Positions 34,054 to 43,691 of a stretch of 64,000 nt of DNA are shown here, one piece after another (within the stretch, counting starts at the first letter, position 1; every line of letters begins with the position of its first letter). Source of the stretch: Acetobacter fabarum. Its GTDB lineage: Bacteria; Pseudomonadota; Alphaproteobacteria; Acetobacterales; Acetobacteraceae. Position numbers and translations under genes: made by a program. The notes under the pieces were generated by a model. The model saw only the letters and a list, made by a program, of their open reading frames with translations, searched no databases and was not told the origin of the DNA. The stretch lies in assembly GCF_011516925.1 (NCBI RefSeq), contig NZ_WOTG01000001.1:372001-436000 (forward strand), written 5' to 3'.

Positions 34054-34728
34054 TTATGTGTTCCAGACCGGGTCTTTAAGTTTTTCCACAAAGGCAGTGT
34101 GTGCAGCCAGTTCGGCAGCTGTGGGGCAGACTTTTACCACCTTGCGTTCTGCCGGGCCGTCATACACCACGGTGGGTGCCTGCTCGCCATCAGCCACCAG
34201 CCCCAGACCATGCTGGCGACCGCCCATAAGCTCCACATACACTTCGGCCAGCAGCTTGCAGTCCAGCAGCGCATTGTGGGTTGTACGGGCAGACAGGTCC
34301 ACGCCAAAGCGGCGGCACAATGCGTCCAGACTGTTGGGCATGCCGGGAAAACGCTCGCGTGCCATATCCAGCGTGTCCACCATACGGCCCATATCCAGCG
34401 GTTTGCGGCCTGCGCGCTTGAGTTCTGCGTTTAAAAAGCCAAAGTCAAAGCGGGCATTATGCGCAATAAGGGCATCATCCCCCACAAAGGCCAGAAAATC
34501 GTCCACGACCTCGGCAAACTTTGGCTTTCCCTCCAGGTCCGCGCGGGTAAAGCCGTGAACACGGCTGGCCTCTTCAGGCACATCACGCTCGGGGTCCAGC
34601 AGGGTGTGGTAACTATTGCCCGTGGGCAGGTCCCCCACCAGTTCCAGGGCTGCAATTTCAATCACCCGGTCCCCGGTTGCGGGGTCCAGTCCTGTTGTTT
34701 CCGTATCAAACAGGATGGATCGCTTCAT
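34054..34728 (-). CDS. dnaQ: DNA polymerase III epsilon subunit (3'-5' exonuclease)
   Basis: Proofreading exonuclease of the replicative polymerase. From the ATG at 34728 the protein has 224 residues and begins MKRSILFDTETTGLDP, with ExoI (DTETTG), ExoII (IAHNARFDFGFL) and ExoIIIepsilon (HNALLDCKLLAEVY) motifs intact. Its start overlaps the coaE stop by four bases; dnaQ-coaE-aroE is a conserved alphaproteobacterial order. The longer open frame to 34911 lies inside coaE and is not used. Confidence 0.96.
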   Translation of the reverse strand: MKRSILFDTETTGLDPATGDRVIEIAALELVGDLPTGNSYHTLLDPERDVPEEASRVHGFTRADLEGKPKFAEVVDDFLAFVGDDALIAHNARFDFGFLNAELKRAGRKPLDMGRMVDTLDMARERFPGMPNSLDALCRRFGVDLSARTTHNALLDCKLLAEVYVELMGGRQHGLGLVADGEQAPTVVYDGPAERKVVKVCPTAAELAAHTAFVEKLKDPVWNT

Positions 34729-35312
34729 GCCCTCAAACTCCTGATAAAGCGGCGGACCTGCCGCTCTGTTTCCTTCATGGACAGCCCTGTGCGGATAACG
34801 GTATCCGCCTTTTGTACCCTGCGGGCATCCCGCATCTGGCAGGCAATAAGCCTCCGGGCCTGCGGGGGCGGCATGTTGCGGCGATGAGCCACACGCCTGC
34901 GCTGCACCCATGGGGGAGCAGACACCACCGCCACCCGGCGACAGAGCCGGTCTGCCCCGGTTTCAAACAACAGTGGAATATCCAGCACCACGCAGGCTGC
35001 CCCCTGCAGGCGGGAGCGGCGCAAAAACTCGGTGCGGGCACGGCGCACCAGAGGGTGCATAATGGCTTCCAGTTTTTTCAGCAATACCGGGTGGGCCAGC
35101 ACGGCCTGCCGGAGCACCGCCCGGTCCAGCCGCCCGGCCGTTACAGCCTGCGGCACCAGTTGCGCAATGCGGGGCAAGGCAGCCCCGCCGGGAGCCTGCA
35201 GGGCATGAACAGTGGCATCTGCATCAAACACCGCCACTCCGGCACGGGGCAGCATGCTGGCAACCGTGCTTTTGCCCATACCCATGCCTCCGGTCAGGCC
35301 CAGTATTTTCAT
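34725..35312 (-). CDS. coaE: dephospho-CoA kinase
   Basis: Last enzyme of coenzyme A synthesis. The 195-residue P-loop kinase starts MKILGLTGGMGMGKSTVASML (Walker A at residues 8-15) and has the DADATVHAL and VLDIPLLFE motifs and the LID-like RQAVLAHPVLLKKLEAIMHPLVR segment. It is between aroE and dnaQ, 38 bases from the former and overlapping the latter. Confidence 0.96.
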   Translation of the reverse strand: MKILGLTGGMGMGKSTVASMLPRAGVAVFDADATVHALQAPGGAALPRIAQLVPQAVTAGRLDRAVLRQAVLAHPVLLKKLEAIMHPLVRRARTEFLRRSRLQGAACVVLDIPLLFETGADRLCRRVAVVSAPPWVQRRRVAHRRNMPPPQARRLIACQMRDARRVQKADTVIRTGLSMKETERQVRRFIRSLRA

Positions 35313-35350
35313 GCGTAAACCCTGCCTTGGTCAAAAGGAGCAGATCACGC

Positions 35351-36220
35351 TCAAAGGCTGTTCAGAACATGGTCCTGCGTTGCATCGTCCACTTGCGGGT
35401 CCACGCCAAACCATTCCTTAAAACCAAACCGTGCCTGATGGAGCAGCATGCCCAGCCCCCCCACCGTGCGCAAACCCTGCCGGGTTGCCGCCGCGAGCAG
35501 GGGCGTAACCAGTGGGGCATAGACAATGTCCGCCACCACCAGATCCTCCGCCGCCTGCGCCAGAGAAGGGCAGAACAACGGGTCCGGCCCTCCGGCCATA
35601 CCCAGCGAGGTGGTGTTGACCAGCAGGGCGAACTCCCCCAACTGCTGCTCCCACTCGGACCAAGCCACCACATCCGTACCGGGCAATGCCGCGGCCAGCG
35701 TTACTGCGCGCTCGTCCGTGCGGTTGGTTATGGCAACCTTGAGCCCCCTGTCCTGCAAAGCCGCAGCCACGGACCGCGCAGCCCCGCCGGCCCCAAGCAG
35801 CAGGGCGCGGGTCTGCGGGCGGGGGGGCAGGCTGCTGGCCTCCAGACTGGCAACAAACCCGCTGCCATCGGTGGAAAGGCCAAGGATTTTCCCATCCTCA
35901 CGGAAGACAAGCGTGTTGACCGCACCTGCCCGCCGGGCCGAGACATCCAGCACATCGGCCAGCTTATAGGCCGCCTCCTTGTGCGGAATGGTAACATTAA
36001 CCCCTTTGAAGCCCGCAGCCTGCAACCCGAGTACCGCCGCCACAAAATCCTCCGGAGCCGTGGGCAAGGGCACATAGGCACCATCAACCCCATAACGCCG
36101 CAGCCAGTAGTTATGCAGCGCGGGCGAGCGAGAATGCTCAACCGGCCAGCCCATAACACCGGCCAGTCTGGCCTTGCCGGTAATAATCTGCGGGGGTGGT
36201 GTGGTGGGGGAGGTGGTCAT
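35351..36220 (-). CDS. aroE: shikimate dehydrogenase
   Basis: NADPH-dependent reduction of 3-dehydroshikimate in the aromatic amino acid pathway. The 289-residue protein has the substrate site SRSPALHNYWL, the catalytic Lys in NVTIPHKEAAYKL, the Asp-containing LSTDGSGFVASLE, and the NADP loop LLGAGGAARSVAAAL with NRT after the second strand. Start overlaps the stop of the upstream N-formylglutamate amidohydrolase gene. Confidence 0.96.
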   Translation of the reverse strand: MTTSPTTPPPQIITGKARLAGVMGWPVEHSRSPALHNYWLRRYGVDGAYVPLPTAPEDFVAAVLGLQAAGFKGVNVTIPHKEAAYKLADVLDVSARRAGAVNTLVFREDGKILGLSTDGSGFVASLEASSLPPRPQTRALLLGAGGAARSVAAALQDRGLKVAITNRTDERAVTLAAALPGTDVVAWSEWEQQLGEFALLVNTTSLGMAGGPDPLFCPSLAQAAEDLVVADIVYAPLVTPLLAAATRQGLRTVGGLGMLLHQARFGFKEWFGVDPQVDDATQDHVLNSL

Positions 36221-36987
36221 GGCCGCTGTTCATACCTTGTGCAAAAAATCCGCCAGGCCTGCGGCAGCAGGCTGGCCAGCCGGGCGGCCCATTCCGCCTG
36301 ACCTGCGGGGTGGGCAATCAGATCCTGACGGATTTCAATTTCAATATGCGGCAGGGCGCGCTGCTCGCCATGCAGGGGGATTGTGTAGTCCGATGTATCG
36401 GTCAGGGCGTAGGGTTCATTATCCCCCACCACCAGCCCTTCGGCCCGGAGCAGGTCGATCATGATATGGGCCAGACGGGAGTCATGGTTATGCAGCAGCC
36501 CCACATGCCATGGCCGCGCTACCTCGCGCATGACCGGCGTAAAGCTGTGCAGAGCCACCACAACCACAGCGCGCTTTTGCGCCAGCCGGGCATCAAGCTC
36601 CTGTGTAATCCGCTGGTGGTAAGGGTGCAGAATGGCCTGTTCGCGCCATGCCCGGTCCTGCATGCTCAGGCTCTGGTTGCGTGGAACAGCCGTGCCATCA
36701 CTCTGCGTCACAATGGAGGTAGGGTGACCCGGCGCGCGGTTGCAGTCGATCACCAGACGGGAATACACCTGCTCGATCAGCACCGCAGGCAGGGCATCGG
36801 CCAGTTTGCGGCCAACACCGTCTATACCAATATCCCACCCGATATGGCGGGCACGCTCATCCGCGCTCAAGCCCAGACCATCAAGCGTGGGCGGAACAGC
36901 CTGTCCTGCATGGTCACTGACCAGCACAAACGGCCCGCCGCCATCCTGCCCGTAAACCTTAAAACTCTCAGCCAATATTTCTGTCAT
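36217..36987 (-). CDS. N-formylglutamate amidohydrolase family protein
   Basis: A 256-residue member of the N-formylglutamate amidohydrolase family, related to zinc peptidases. Seen are LVSDHAGQAVPPTLDGLGL, AWDIG-like HIGWDIGIDGVGRKLADAL, VIDCNRAPGHPTS, VVVALHSFTPVM and PHIEIEIRQDLI, containing the metal ligands and active-site residues of the family. In histidine catabolism the enzyme releases formate and glutamate, but no hut genes are nearby, so the physiological substrate is uncertain. Four-base overlap with aroE. Confidence 0.88.
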   Translation of the reverse strand: MTEILAESFKVYGQDGGGPFVLVSDHAGQAVPPTLDGLGLSADERARHIGWDIGIDGVGRKLADALPAVLIEQVYSRLVIDCNRAPGHPTSIVTQSDGTAVPRNQSLSMQDRAWREQAILHPYHQRITQELDARLAQKRAVVVVALHSFTPVMREVARPWHVGLLHNHDSRLAHIMIDLLRAEGLVVGDNEPYALTDTSDYTIPLHGEQRALPHIEIEIRQDLIAHPAGQAEWAARLASLLPQAWRIFCTRYEQRP

Positions 36988-37072
36988 CAGTCATGCCGGC
37001 ATGTGCCAGTTTGCCGGGCAGAGGGGGAGCAGACGCATAACATCCGCCTCCCCCAAGGCCCGAAAAAACGCC

Positions 37073-37381
37073 TTACTGGGCGGAGGAGACAATAACGGCG
37101 GCCAGATCGGCCTCGGCCCGGACGCGACCTGCATCCTCACCACCCAGACCTTCCGCATCCAGACCACTGCCATCCAGATCATAGACCAGATAGGCGGGGT
37201 CTGTGCCGTCCAGCGATTCTTCACCGCCTTCACTGTAGCTGCGGGCAGCCACGTAGTCCGGCCCACGCATCTTTTCTTCCAGCCGACGCACGGCTGCAAT
37301 CGGGTTTTCTGCCTTGATCACCTCGAGCAGCACGTTTGCACCCGGGTCGATCACTCCAAAAGTTGTCAGTTCGTGAGCCAT
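37073..37381 (-). CDS. small acidic protein, unknown function
   Basis: A 102-residue acidic protein, MAHELTTFGVIDPGANVLLE to VRAEADLAAVIVSSAQ, with an Asp/Glu/Gly-rich second half (YDLDGSGLDAEGLGGEDAGR) resembling a metal-binding loop by composition only. AGGAAAAG stands before the ATG at 37381; the frame continues upstream to 37486 without plausible coding. I do not recognise a family. It is followed by the amidohydrolase gene on the same strand after 85 bases. Confidence 0.65.
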   Translation of the reverse strand: MAHELTTFGVIDPGANVLLEVIKAENPIAAVRRLEEKMRGPDYVAARSYSEGGEESLDGTDPAYLVYDLDGSGLDAEGLGGEDAGRVRAEADLAAVIVSSAQ

Positions 37382-37626
37382 GGTCTTTTCCTGAACCCTT
37401 TGTAATTTACACACTTTATAAGCAGAGAAATAAGCATGCAGCCAGCCCTGTAAACACCGCCTGCCCCATAAAAAACCTGCCCGCACCGCAGCACTGGCAT
37501 GATCTGGCGCAAGGATGACGGTTTGCGCAGCGCGGCATGCGCCGGTAGGATGGGCTTTGCATTCAGCCTGCTCCGGTATTATGGCTGCGGCTCCACGCTA
37601 CATGTAAACGAACAGGTCAGCCAACC

Positions 37627-39075
37627 ATGTCTTTGAAGAACCAGCCCCCGGCCCAGACAGCCACCACAGCCAATGCCAATGTGCAGTGGGGCGGACGATT
37701 TGCGGGTGGACCTTCGGACATCATGCAGGCCATCAACGCCTCCATCAGCTTTGATAAAGCCTTGTGGAAGCAGGATATTGCAGGCTCTCTGGCCCATGCG
37801 GCCATGCTTGCGCATGTGGGCATCATCTCCAAGGATGACGAGACGGCAATCCGCAAGGGACTGACCGAAATTGGCGCGGAAATTGCCGCGGGCGACTTCG
37901 CCTTTTCCGAAGCGCTGGAAGATATTCACATGAATATCGAAGCCCGCCTGTCTGAACGGGTGGGGGAAGCTGGCAAGCGCCTGCACACCGCCCGCTCCCG
38001 CAATGACCAGGTAGCCACCGACTTCCGCCTGTGGGTGCGTGACGCCATAGACGGGCTGGACCAGCAGGTGGCCTCGCTCATGCGCGCACTGGCACAGCGG
38101 GCACAGGAACACGCGGCAGACCCCATGCCCGGCTTTACACACCTGCAAACCGCACAGCCGGTCACCTTTGGCCACCACCTTATGGCTTACGTGGAAATGC
38201 TGGCCCGTGACCGGGGGCGTCTGGCCGACACACGCCGCCGCCTGAACGAATGCCCGCTGGGCTCGGCTGCCCTCGCAGGCACGTCCTTCCCCATTGACCG
38301 GGCCATGACGGCCGAACTCCTGCATTTTGACCGCCCGACTGCCAATTCGCTCGATGCGGTTTCGGACCGGGATTTTGCACTGGAATATCTGTCTGCACTG
38401 TCCATTCTGGCCATGCACCTCTCCCGCATGGCAGAGGAAATCGTGATCTGGTGTTCCTCCCCCTTCTCCTTCATCCGGCTGTCGGACGCGTTTACAACCG
38501 GCTCTTCCATCATGCCGCAAAAGCGCAACCCGGATGCGGCCGAGCTGGTTCGCGCCAAAACAGGCCGCATTAACGGCAGCCTGATCGGGCTGCTGACGGT
38601 CATGAAAGGTCTGCCACTGGCCTATGCCAAGGACATGCAGGAAGACAAGGAACCGGTTTTTGCCGCAACCGATGCAGCCGCCCTGTGCCTTGCCGCATGC
38701 GATGGCATGGTGCGCGACATGACCGCCAACACCCGGCAGATGCGCGCTCTGGCTGGCTCGGGCTATTCCACTGCAACCGATATTGCAGACTGGCTGGTAC
38801 GGGTGCTCAAGGTGCCGTTCCGCACCGCCCACCACGTAACAGGCCGTCTTGTGGCCCGCGCAGAAGCCCAGAATATTGGCCTTGCAGAACTCACTCTGGC
38901 GGAAATGCAGGCCGAAGAACCGGGCATTACGCAGGATATTTACTCTGTCCTGAGTGTTGATGCCTCCATAGCCTCGCGCACAAGTCTTGGCGGAACCGCT
39001 GCATCCAACGTTATGGCGCAGGCCACCCGCTGGCTGGATGCACTGGCAGGCACCCCCACCACCACAAAAGGTTGA
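37627..39075 (+). CDS. argH: argininosuccinate lyase
   Basis: Final step of arginine synthesis, splitting argininosuccinate to arginine and fumarate. The 482-residue protein contains the superfamily signature [18 protein letters not shown], the N-terminal [38 protein letters not shown] and [18 protein letters not shown] with the catalytic His. Normal length. It is followed at once by lptM and then lysA, an order conserved in alphaproteobacteria. Confidence 0.97.
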   Translation: MSLKNQPPAQTATTANANVQWGGRFAGGPSDIMQAINASISFDKALWKQDIAGSLAHAAMLAHVGIISKDDETAIRKGLTEIGAEIAAGDFAFSEALEDIHMNIEARLSERVGEAGKRLHTARSRNDQVATDFRLWVRDAIDGLDQQVASLMRALAQRAQEHAADPMPGFTHLQTAQPVTFGHHLMAYVEMLARDRGRLADTRRRLNECPLGSAALAGTSFPIDRAMTAELLHFDRPTANSLDAVSDRDFALEYLSALSILAMHLSRMAEEIVIWCSSPFSFIRLSDAFTTGSSIMPQKRNPDAAELVRAKTGRINGSLIGLLTVMKGLPLAYAKDMQEDKEPVFAATDAAALCLAACDGMVRDMTANTRQMRALAGSGYSTATDIADWLVRVLKVPFRTAHHVTGRLVARAEAQNIGLAELTLAEMQAEEPGITQDIYSVLSVDASIASRTSLGGTAASNVMAQATRWLDALAGTPTTTKG

Positions 39076-39079
39076 GCAT

Positions 39080-39220
39080 ATGACCCCCCGCCTGTTCATG
39101 GGCCTGTTTTTGGCAACCGCCCTGTGCCTGCCACTGGCCGCCTGTGGCAAAAAGGGGCCTAATCAGGCTCCGGGTCCGCGCAACAAGATTACCTACCCCC
39201 TCGTCTATCCACCGGACTGA
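39080..39220 (+). CDS. lptM: LptM-type small lipoprotein (46 aa)
   Basis: A 46-residue lipoprotein starting four bases after argH. It has a signal MTPRLFMGLFLATALCLPLAAC and continues GKKGPNQAPGPRNKITYP, the CGKKGP hallmark of the YifL/LptM family. In E. coli LptM helps LptD mature in the lipopolysaccharide translocon. Its location between argH and lysA matches the family elsewhere. Confidence 0.88.
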   Translation: MTPRLFMGLFLATALCLPLAACGKKGPNQAPGPRNKITYPLVYPPD

Positions 39221-39336
39221 GCGCAGCCCATGCCGTAACAGGCCAGCCCCCGTGCGGCACCACACGGGCTCTGGCCTACCGTGCAGTGCGCTCACCCATG
39301 CTTCCGCCCTTTTTTGTCCAAGGCCCAGTTCGTTTC

Positions 39337-40680
39337 ATGGCTGATTCACCCGCCTATACCGATGCAGACCCCTCGCTGGCTGAACTGCTGGCAACCCACC
39401 CGCACCTGAGCACAGACCCCTTGTGTGGGCTGATGTTTGAGGGCGTCCCCCTGAACGCCATAGCCGATGCGGTTGGCACCCCATGCTGGGTGCTGGGTGC
39501 TGGCACACTGCGCCAGCGCCTTGCCCGCATGCGTACGGCCATGGCGGATGCGGGGCTGGATGTCAGCATCCATTACGCGGTCAAGGCGAATGATCACCTC
39601 TCCGTCCTGTCCCTTATCGGGCAGGAAGGGTATGGGGCGGATATTGTCAGCGGGGGCGAACTTGCACGCACACAAAAAGCGGGCATTGCGGCGCAGCGAG
39701 TAGTTTTTTCCGGCGTAGGCAAGACCGATGCGGAGCTGGACTATGCCATTGGTCTGGGCATTGGCCAGATTAACGTGGAAAGTGCGGAAGAGCTGGCCAT
39801 TATCTCGGCCATTGCAACGCGCCTTGGCAAACAGGCCACCATCACGCTGCGCATCAACCCCGATGTGGATGCCAAAACCCACGCCAAGATCACCACCGGG
39901 CTGGCCGCCAACAAGTTTGGCATTCCGTTTGATAACGCTGCGGCTTTGTATGCCCACGCCTTTACCCTGCCGGGCATCAAACCCGTTGGGTTTGCAACCC
40001 ATATTGGCAGCCAGATCCTTTCCACCGCGCCATACCATGCAGCCTATGCCCGCGTGGCCGAACTGGTGCGCACCGTGCGTGTCAGTGGCCTGAGCGTAGA
40101 AGCCGTGGACTGCGGTGGTGGGCTTGGCATCAGCTACCGCAACGAGGTGGAGGGCCAGCCGGAAGCTCTGGCAGGCGCCATCCGGGCCGAACTGGGCGGG
40201 CTTGGCCTGCGGCTGAGCATAGAGCCGGGGCGCTGGCCCATTGGCCCCGCAGGTGTGCTGCTGAGCAGCGTTATCCTGCGCAAGGAGGAAGGGCTCCCCG
40301 GCCCGTTCCTTGTGCTTGACGCCGCCATGAACGACATGGTCCGCCCCAGCATGTATGATGCATGGCATGGCCTTGTACCCCTTGCGCCACAGGCCTTCAG
40401 CCAGCCTGTCGCACCCACGCATGTTGTTGGCCCGGTCTGCGAAAGTGGTGACACGTTTGCGCGCGACCGTCTGCTGCCCCCTCTTGACCGCGCATCCCGT
40501 ATAGCCATTCTGGACACGGGCGCTTATGGTGCGGTCATGAGTTCCACCTACAACAGCCGCCCTCTGGCCGCGCAGGTTCTGGTAGAAAACGGTCAATGGA
40601 CAGTTATACGCCGCCGGCAGACACTGGAAGAACTGTGGCAGGATGAAGCCATGCCAGCTCCCCCGAACGGAAAAGCCTGA
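39337..40680 (+). CDS. lysA: diaminopimelate decarboxylase
   Basis: PLP enzyme converting meso-diaminopimelate to lysine. From the ATG at 39337 (447 residues) it reads the PLP-lysine segment SIHYAVKANDHLSVLS, the phosphate-binding GGGLGISYRNE, and the Cys-bearing GPVCESGDTFARDR and the C-terminal DTGAYGAVMSSTYNSRP. The frame extends upstream to 39286 with no conservation. It ends three bases before the DUF4175 gene. Confidence 0.96.
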   Translation: MADSPAYTDADPSLAELLATHPHLSTDPLCGLMFEGVPLNAIADAVGTPCWVLGAGTLRQRLARMRTAMADAGLDVSIHYAVKANDHLSVLSLIGQEGYGADIVSGGELARTQKAGIAAQRVVFSGVGKTDAELDYAIGLGIGQINVESAEELAIISAIATRLGKQATITLRINPDVDAKTHAKITTGLAANKFGIPFDNAAALYAHAFTLPGIKPVGFATHIGSQILSTAPYHAAYARVAELVRTVRVSGLSVEAVDCGGGLGISYRNEVEGQPEALAGAIRAELGGLGLRLSIEPGRWPIGPAGVLLSSVILRKEEGLPGPFLVLDAAMNDMVRPSMYDAWHGLVPLAPQAFSQPVAPTHVVGPVCESGDTFARDRLLPPLDRASRIAILDTGAYGAVMSSTYNSRPLAAQVLVENGQWTVIRRRQTLEELWQDEAMPAPPNGKA

Positions 40681-40683
40681 CGC

Positions 40684-43479
40684 ATGCGCGGTCTGAAGCA
40701 GGATCTGACCGCATCAACCGCGCAGGACGGCACGCTGGCGGCCCGTCTGGCCCATGTGCGCCGTAATGCGGCCCTTGTTTTGCACATTGAGCAGCTCTGG
40801 CCTGCCCTCCAGCCGACCGTAGCCATGCTGGGGGTTTACACACTGGCGGGCCTGCTCCGCCTGCCCCAGCACCTGCCTGATGGACTGCGCCTTGTTAGTG
40901 TAGCAGGCTGGCTGAGCCTGTGTGGCTGGCGGCTCCATACCGATCTGGGCCGCCTGCGCCCCACCACGCCGGAGGACATTGACCGCCGGATCGAGCAGGC
41001 ATCCGGCCTGCGCGACCGCCCCCTAGCAAGCCTGACAGATACCCCGGCACCACTCCCCCACGCCAGCAATACGCTCCTGTGGCAGGCCCATCGGCAGCGG
41101 CTTCTGGCCTCCCTTGGCCGGTTGCGAGCTGGCTGGCCCGACCTTGCGCCCAAAGGCCGCGCGCACCAGCTTGCGGCGGCGGGGCTGGTGCTGGCTCTTG
41201 GCGTGGCCGGCGGAGTTGCCGGGTCCTCGGCTCCGGGGCGTATTCTGGCCGCTTTTATTCCCGGCCGGGATGACCCGGACGTGCCCCTCCCCCACATAGA
41301 TGCGTGGATTACTCCCCCCGCCTATGCCCCGGACGCTCCGGTTTTTTTAAGCCCGAACCGCCCTGCCCCCCAGATGCAGGAAGGTGCCCGGCTTACCGTT
41401 ATTGTTAACGGCATGGCCTCCCACCCCGTGCTGCAAGGCACACACGGCATGGTGGTACAGGACGCAAAACGCCAGAAACTGGACCCACATAGCTGGAAGC
41501 TGGAAGCCACGCTGACCCATAGTGGCCTGCTCAGGCTAACCGGCCGGGGACGCACCCTTGCCAGCTGGTCCATGACCATTCTGCCCGACCTGGCCCCACA
41601 GGTTGCCTGGGGCCCATCCCCCGGTGCCCCCGGCAAGGGGGACTGGCATACCCGCCTGCCCTACACGGCCAGCCACGCCTATGGCCTGTCAGACATGCAG
41701 GTCGTGCTACACGCTGCCCACCCTGCCAAAGGAGCCAACCCCAAGCGGGAACTGAGTATTCCCCTGCCTTTAACCGGCCACCCCAAATCGGTTAAAAATG
41801 TGCTTGTCCCTGACCTGTCGGAAGACCCATGGGCCGGGCAGGACGTGACCGGGCAGATTGTGGCAACCGCTACCAGCGGGCATCAGGGGCAGAGCGAACC
41901 TGCTACGTTCAAACTCGGGAGCAGGATTTTCCACTCCCCCATTGCCCGCGCTATTCTGGACGTGCGCAGGCGTTTTGCGCTGGAACAGGAAAAGCGTGAA
42001 GATACGGCGCAGGACCTGGAAGCATTGGGTGAGGCCCCCGGCCCTGTACGGGAGCATACGGGCATGTTCCTCAACCTGACCAGCATTGTAGCCCTGCTGG
42101 AAAATGCCGACATAGACACCCAGACCGCCCGCACCAGCGCCACCAACCTGCTATGGGATCTGGCGCTGGACATAGAAGACCGGCGCACAGGCGATAATGC
42201 CAGTGCTCAGGCCTCGATTGATGTGCGGGCCGCACAGGCCGATGTTGCCCAGAAGCTGGCGGACATGAAGCGCAATGGCCCCCACAACCAGCAGGCACAG
42301 GAAGAGCTGGAACAGAGCTTAAAGGCGCTACAGGACGCCATTGCCCGCAAAATGCAGGCTCTGGCCGATAACGCCCTGCGCAACCATACAGCCATCCCTG
42401 ACCTGCCCGGTTTTTCCGCAGCGGGGAATAAAGCGTTCGATCGGCTGATGAAGCAGTTGCGCGCCGATGCCGCCAATGGCCGCTCGGGCGATGCCATGCA
42501 ACGCCTGCAGGAAATGGAAAACGCAACCGAGCGCATGCGCAATGCCACACCGCAGGACCTTGCCGCTCTGGCCCAGCAACTCCAGGCCCAGCAGAAAGCG
42601 CGTGAGCAGGCCGCCGCCCTGCATGACCTGACAACCAAGGAATCCAGCCTGCTGGACCATGCCCAGTCCCGGCTGGATGAACATGTGCGTGCCCTTTCCC
42701 AGCAACAGAGCGATCTGGCGGATGATGGGGATGGAGAAGCCGCAGAATACGCCAACCTGCCGACATCGGAACTCCTGCGCAGACTTGGGCTTTCCTCCCC
42801 ACCCAATATGGGTGGAGGCAGCACAGGCCAGCAGCCTTCCTCCGGCAATACCCAGCCCCCGGCTGGCATGCCAGACCCGGCCAAGGCTGAAGCACAGGCC
42901 AGCGCACGCCGCACCGAACGTGCAACCCAGCATGCACTTGAACAGGCATTGAGCGAGCTTAAAGATGAGTTCAAGGAGCTAACCGGCAAAACCCCCGATG
43001 CATTTGAACAGGCCCGCAAGAGCATGGCTACGGCCCGCAAGGCGCTGGCTGATGGGGATGATGCCGCAGCCGCCAGTGCTGAGGAAAAAGCACTCGAAGC
43101 CCTGCGCCAGAGCCGCAAGCAGATGCAGGATAGCATGAAGGGCAATGGCCAGAACACAACGCCCAGCTTTTTGCCCTCCTTTGGGGGGAGTGGCGATGGG
43201 TCATCCGGCTCAGGCAATACGGGAGAGAACGGGAATGGCCAGCCCTCCGATGCTGCGGGCGAAGGTGGGGACGATGAAAACACAACAGGCAAAGACCCCC
43301 TAGGCCGTAAGGAAGGCGAAGGGGCGGACCAGAATACGGACGACAGCACCCATATTCCCGACACGGTAGCCCGCCAGCGCGCGCGTGAGATTGAGCAGGA
43401 ACTCCGCCGCCGCGATTCAGACCGAACCCGCCCGCAACAGGAACTTGAGTATCTGGACCGCCTGCTCAAACCGTTCTGA
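40684..43479 (+). CDS. DUF4175 / TIGR02302 family membrane protein
   Basis: A 931-residue protein of the alphaproteobacterial DUF4175 (TIGR02302) family. N-terminal helices at about 42-60, 64-78 and 165-182 are followed by a beta-rich Pro-containing region (DAWITPPAYAPDAPVFL), then long alpha-helical, Gln/Ala/Glu-rich coiled-coil segments (about 440-760), a Gly/Ser/Asn-rich linker and the conserved end RDSDRTRPQQELEYLDRLLKPF. Function is not established; topology suggests a large cytoplasmic or periplasmic scaffold. It follows lysA within three bases in what is a conserved pair, suggesting cotranscription. Confidence 0.85.
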   Translation: MRGLKQDLTASTAQDGTLAARLAHVRRNAALVLHIEQLWPALQPTVAMLGVYTLAGLLRLPQHLPDGLRLVSVAGWLSLCGWRLHTDLGRLRPTTPEDIDRRIEQASGLRDRPLASLTDTPAPLPHASNTLLWQAHRQRLLASLGRLRAGWPDLAPKGRAHQLAAAGLVLALGVAGGVAGSSAPGRILAAFIPGRDDPDVPLPHIDAWITPPAYAPDAPVFLSPNRPAPQMQEGARLTVIVNGMASHPVLQGTHGMVVQDAKRQKLDPHSWKLEATLTHSGLLRLTGRGRTLASWSMTILPDLAPQVAWGPSPGAPGKGDWHTRLPYTASHAYGLSDMQVVLHAAHPAKGANPKRELSIPLPLTGHPKSVKNVLVPDLSEDPWAGQDVTGQIVATATSGHQGQSEPATFKLGSRIFHSPIARAILDVRRRFALEQEKREDTAQDLEALGEAPGPVREHTGMFLNLTSIVALLENADIDTQTARTSATNLLWDLALDIEDRRTGDNASAQASIDVRAAQADVAQKLADMKRNGPHNQQAQEELEQSLKALQDAIARKMQALADNALRNHTAIPDLPGFSAAGNKAFDRLMKQLRADAANGRSGDAMQRLQEMENATERMRNATPQDLAALAQQLQAQQKAREQAAALHDLTTKESSLLDHAQSRLDEHVRALSQQQSDLADDGDGEAAEYANLPTSELLRRLGLSSPPNMGGGSTGQQPSSGNTQPPAGMPDPAKAEAQASARRTERATQHALEQALSELKDEFKELTGKTPDAFEQARKSMATARKALADGDDAAAASAEEKALEALRQSRKQMQDSMKGNGQNTTPSFLPSFGGSGDGSSGSGNTGENGNGQPSDAAGEGGDDENTTGKDPLGRKEGEGADQNTDDSTHIPDTVARQRAREIEQELRRRDSDRTRPQQELEYLDRLLKPF

Positions 43480-43487
43480 GCAGGCGG
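43458..43487 (+). terminator. perfect hairpin spanning the DUF4175 stop codon
   Basis: CCGCCTGCTCA (43458-43468) pairs exactly with TGAGCAGGCGG (43477-43487) over an eight-base loop; the TGA stop codon is the first part of the right arm. There is no T-run, so intrinsic termination is uncertain; it may instead stabilise the 3' end or assist Rho. Confidence 0.5.
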
Positions 43488-43691
43488 GGCGGAACCCTGC
43501 ACCAATCTCTGCTACCCGCGCCGGTGCCCAACGGCTGGTTATGCCCCTATAGGGACCCCGCAATGCGCAGGCCCCGCCTACCCGTGCCAAAAGCCGCGTT
43601 GCACATAATGGAAAAGAACCGCCACAATGCGGCATAACGGATGGGCACAGGGTGCCAGTTGCAAGCCCGCTGCCCCATAGGGAGAGCCTTC

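Noticed and set aside
37579-39150. 523-codon minus-strand frame over argH
   Set aside because: argH is unmistakable on the other strand; the minus frame has the Cys/His/Gly-rich composition typical of antisense reading in GC-rich genes.
39346-40596. 416-codon minus-strand frame over lysA
   Set aside because: Antisense to lysA, no domains, composition artefact.
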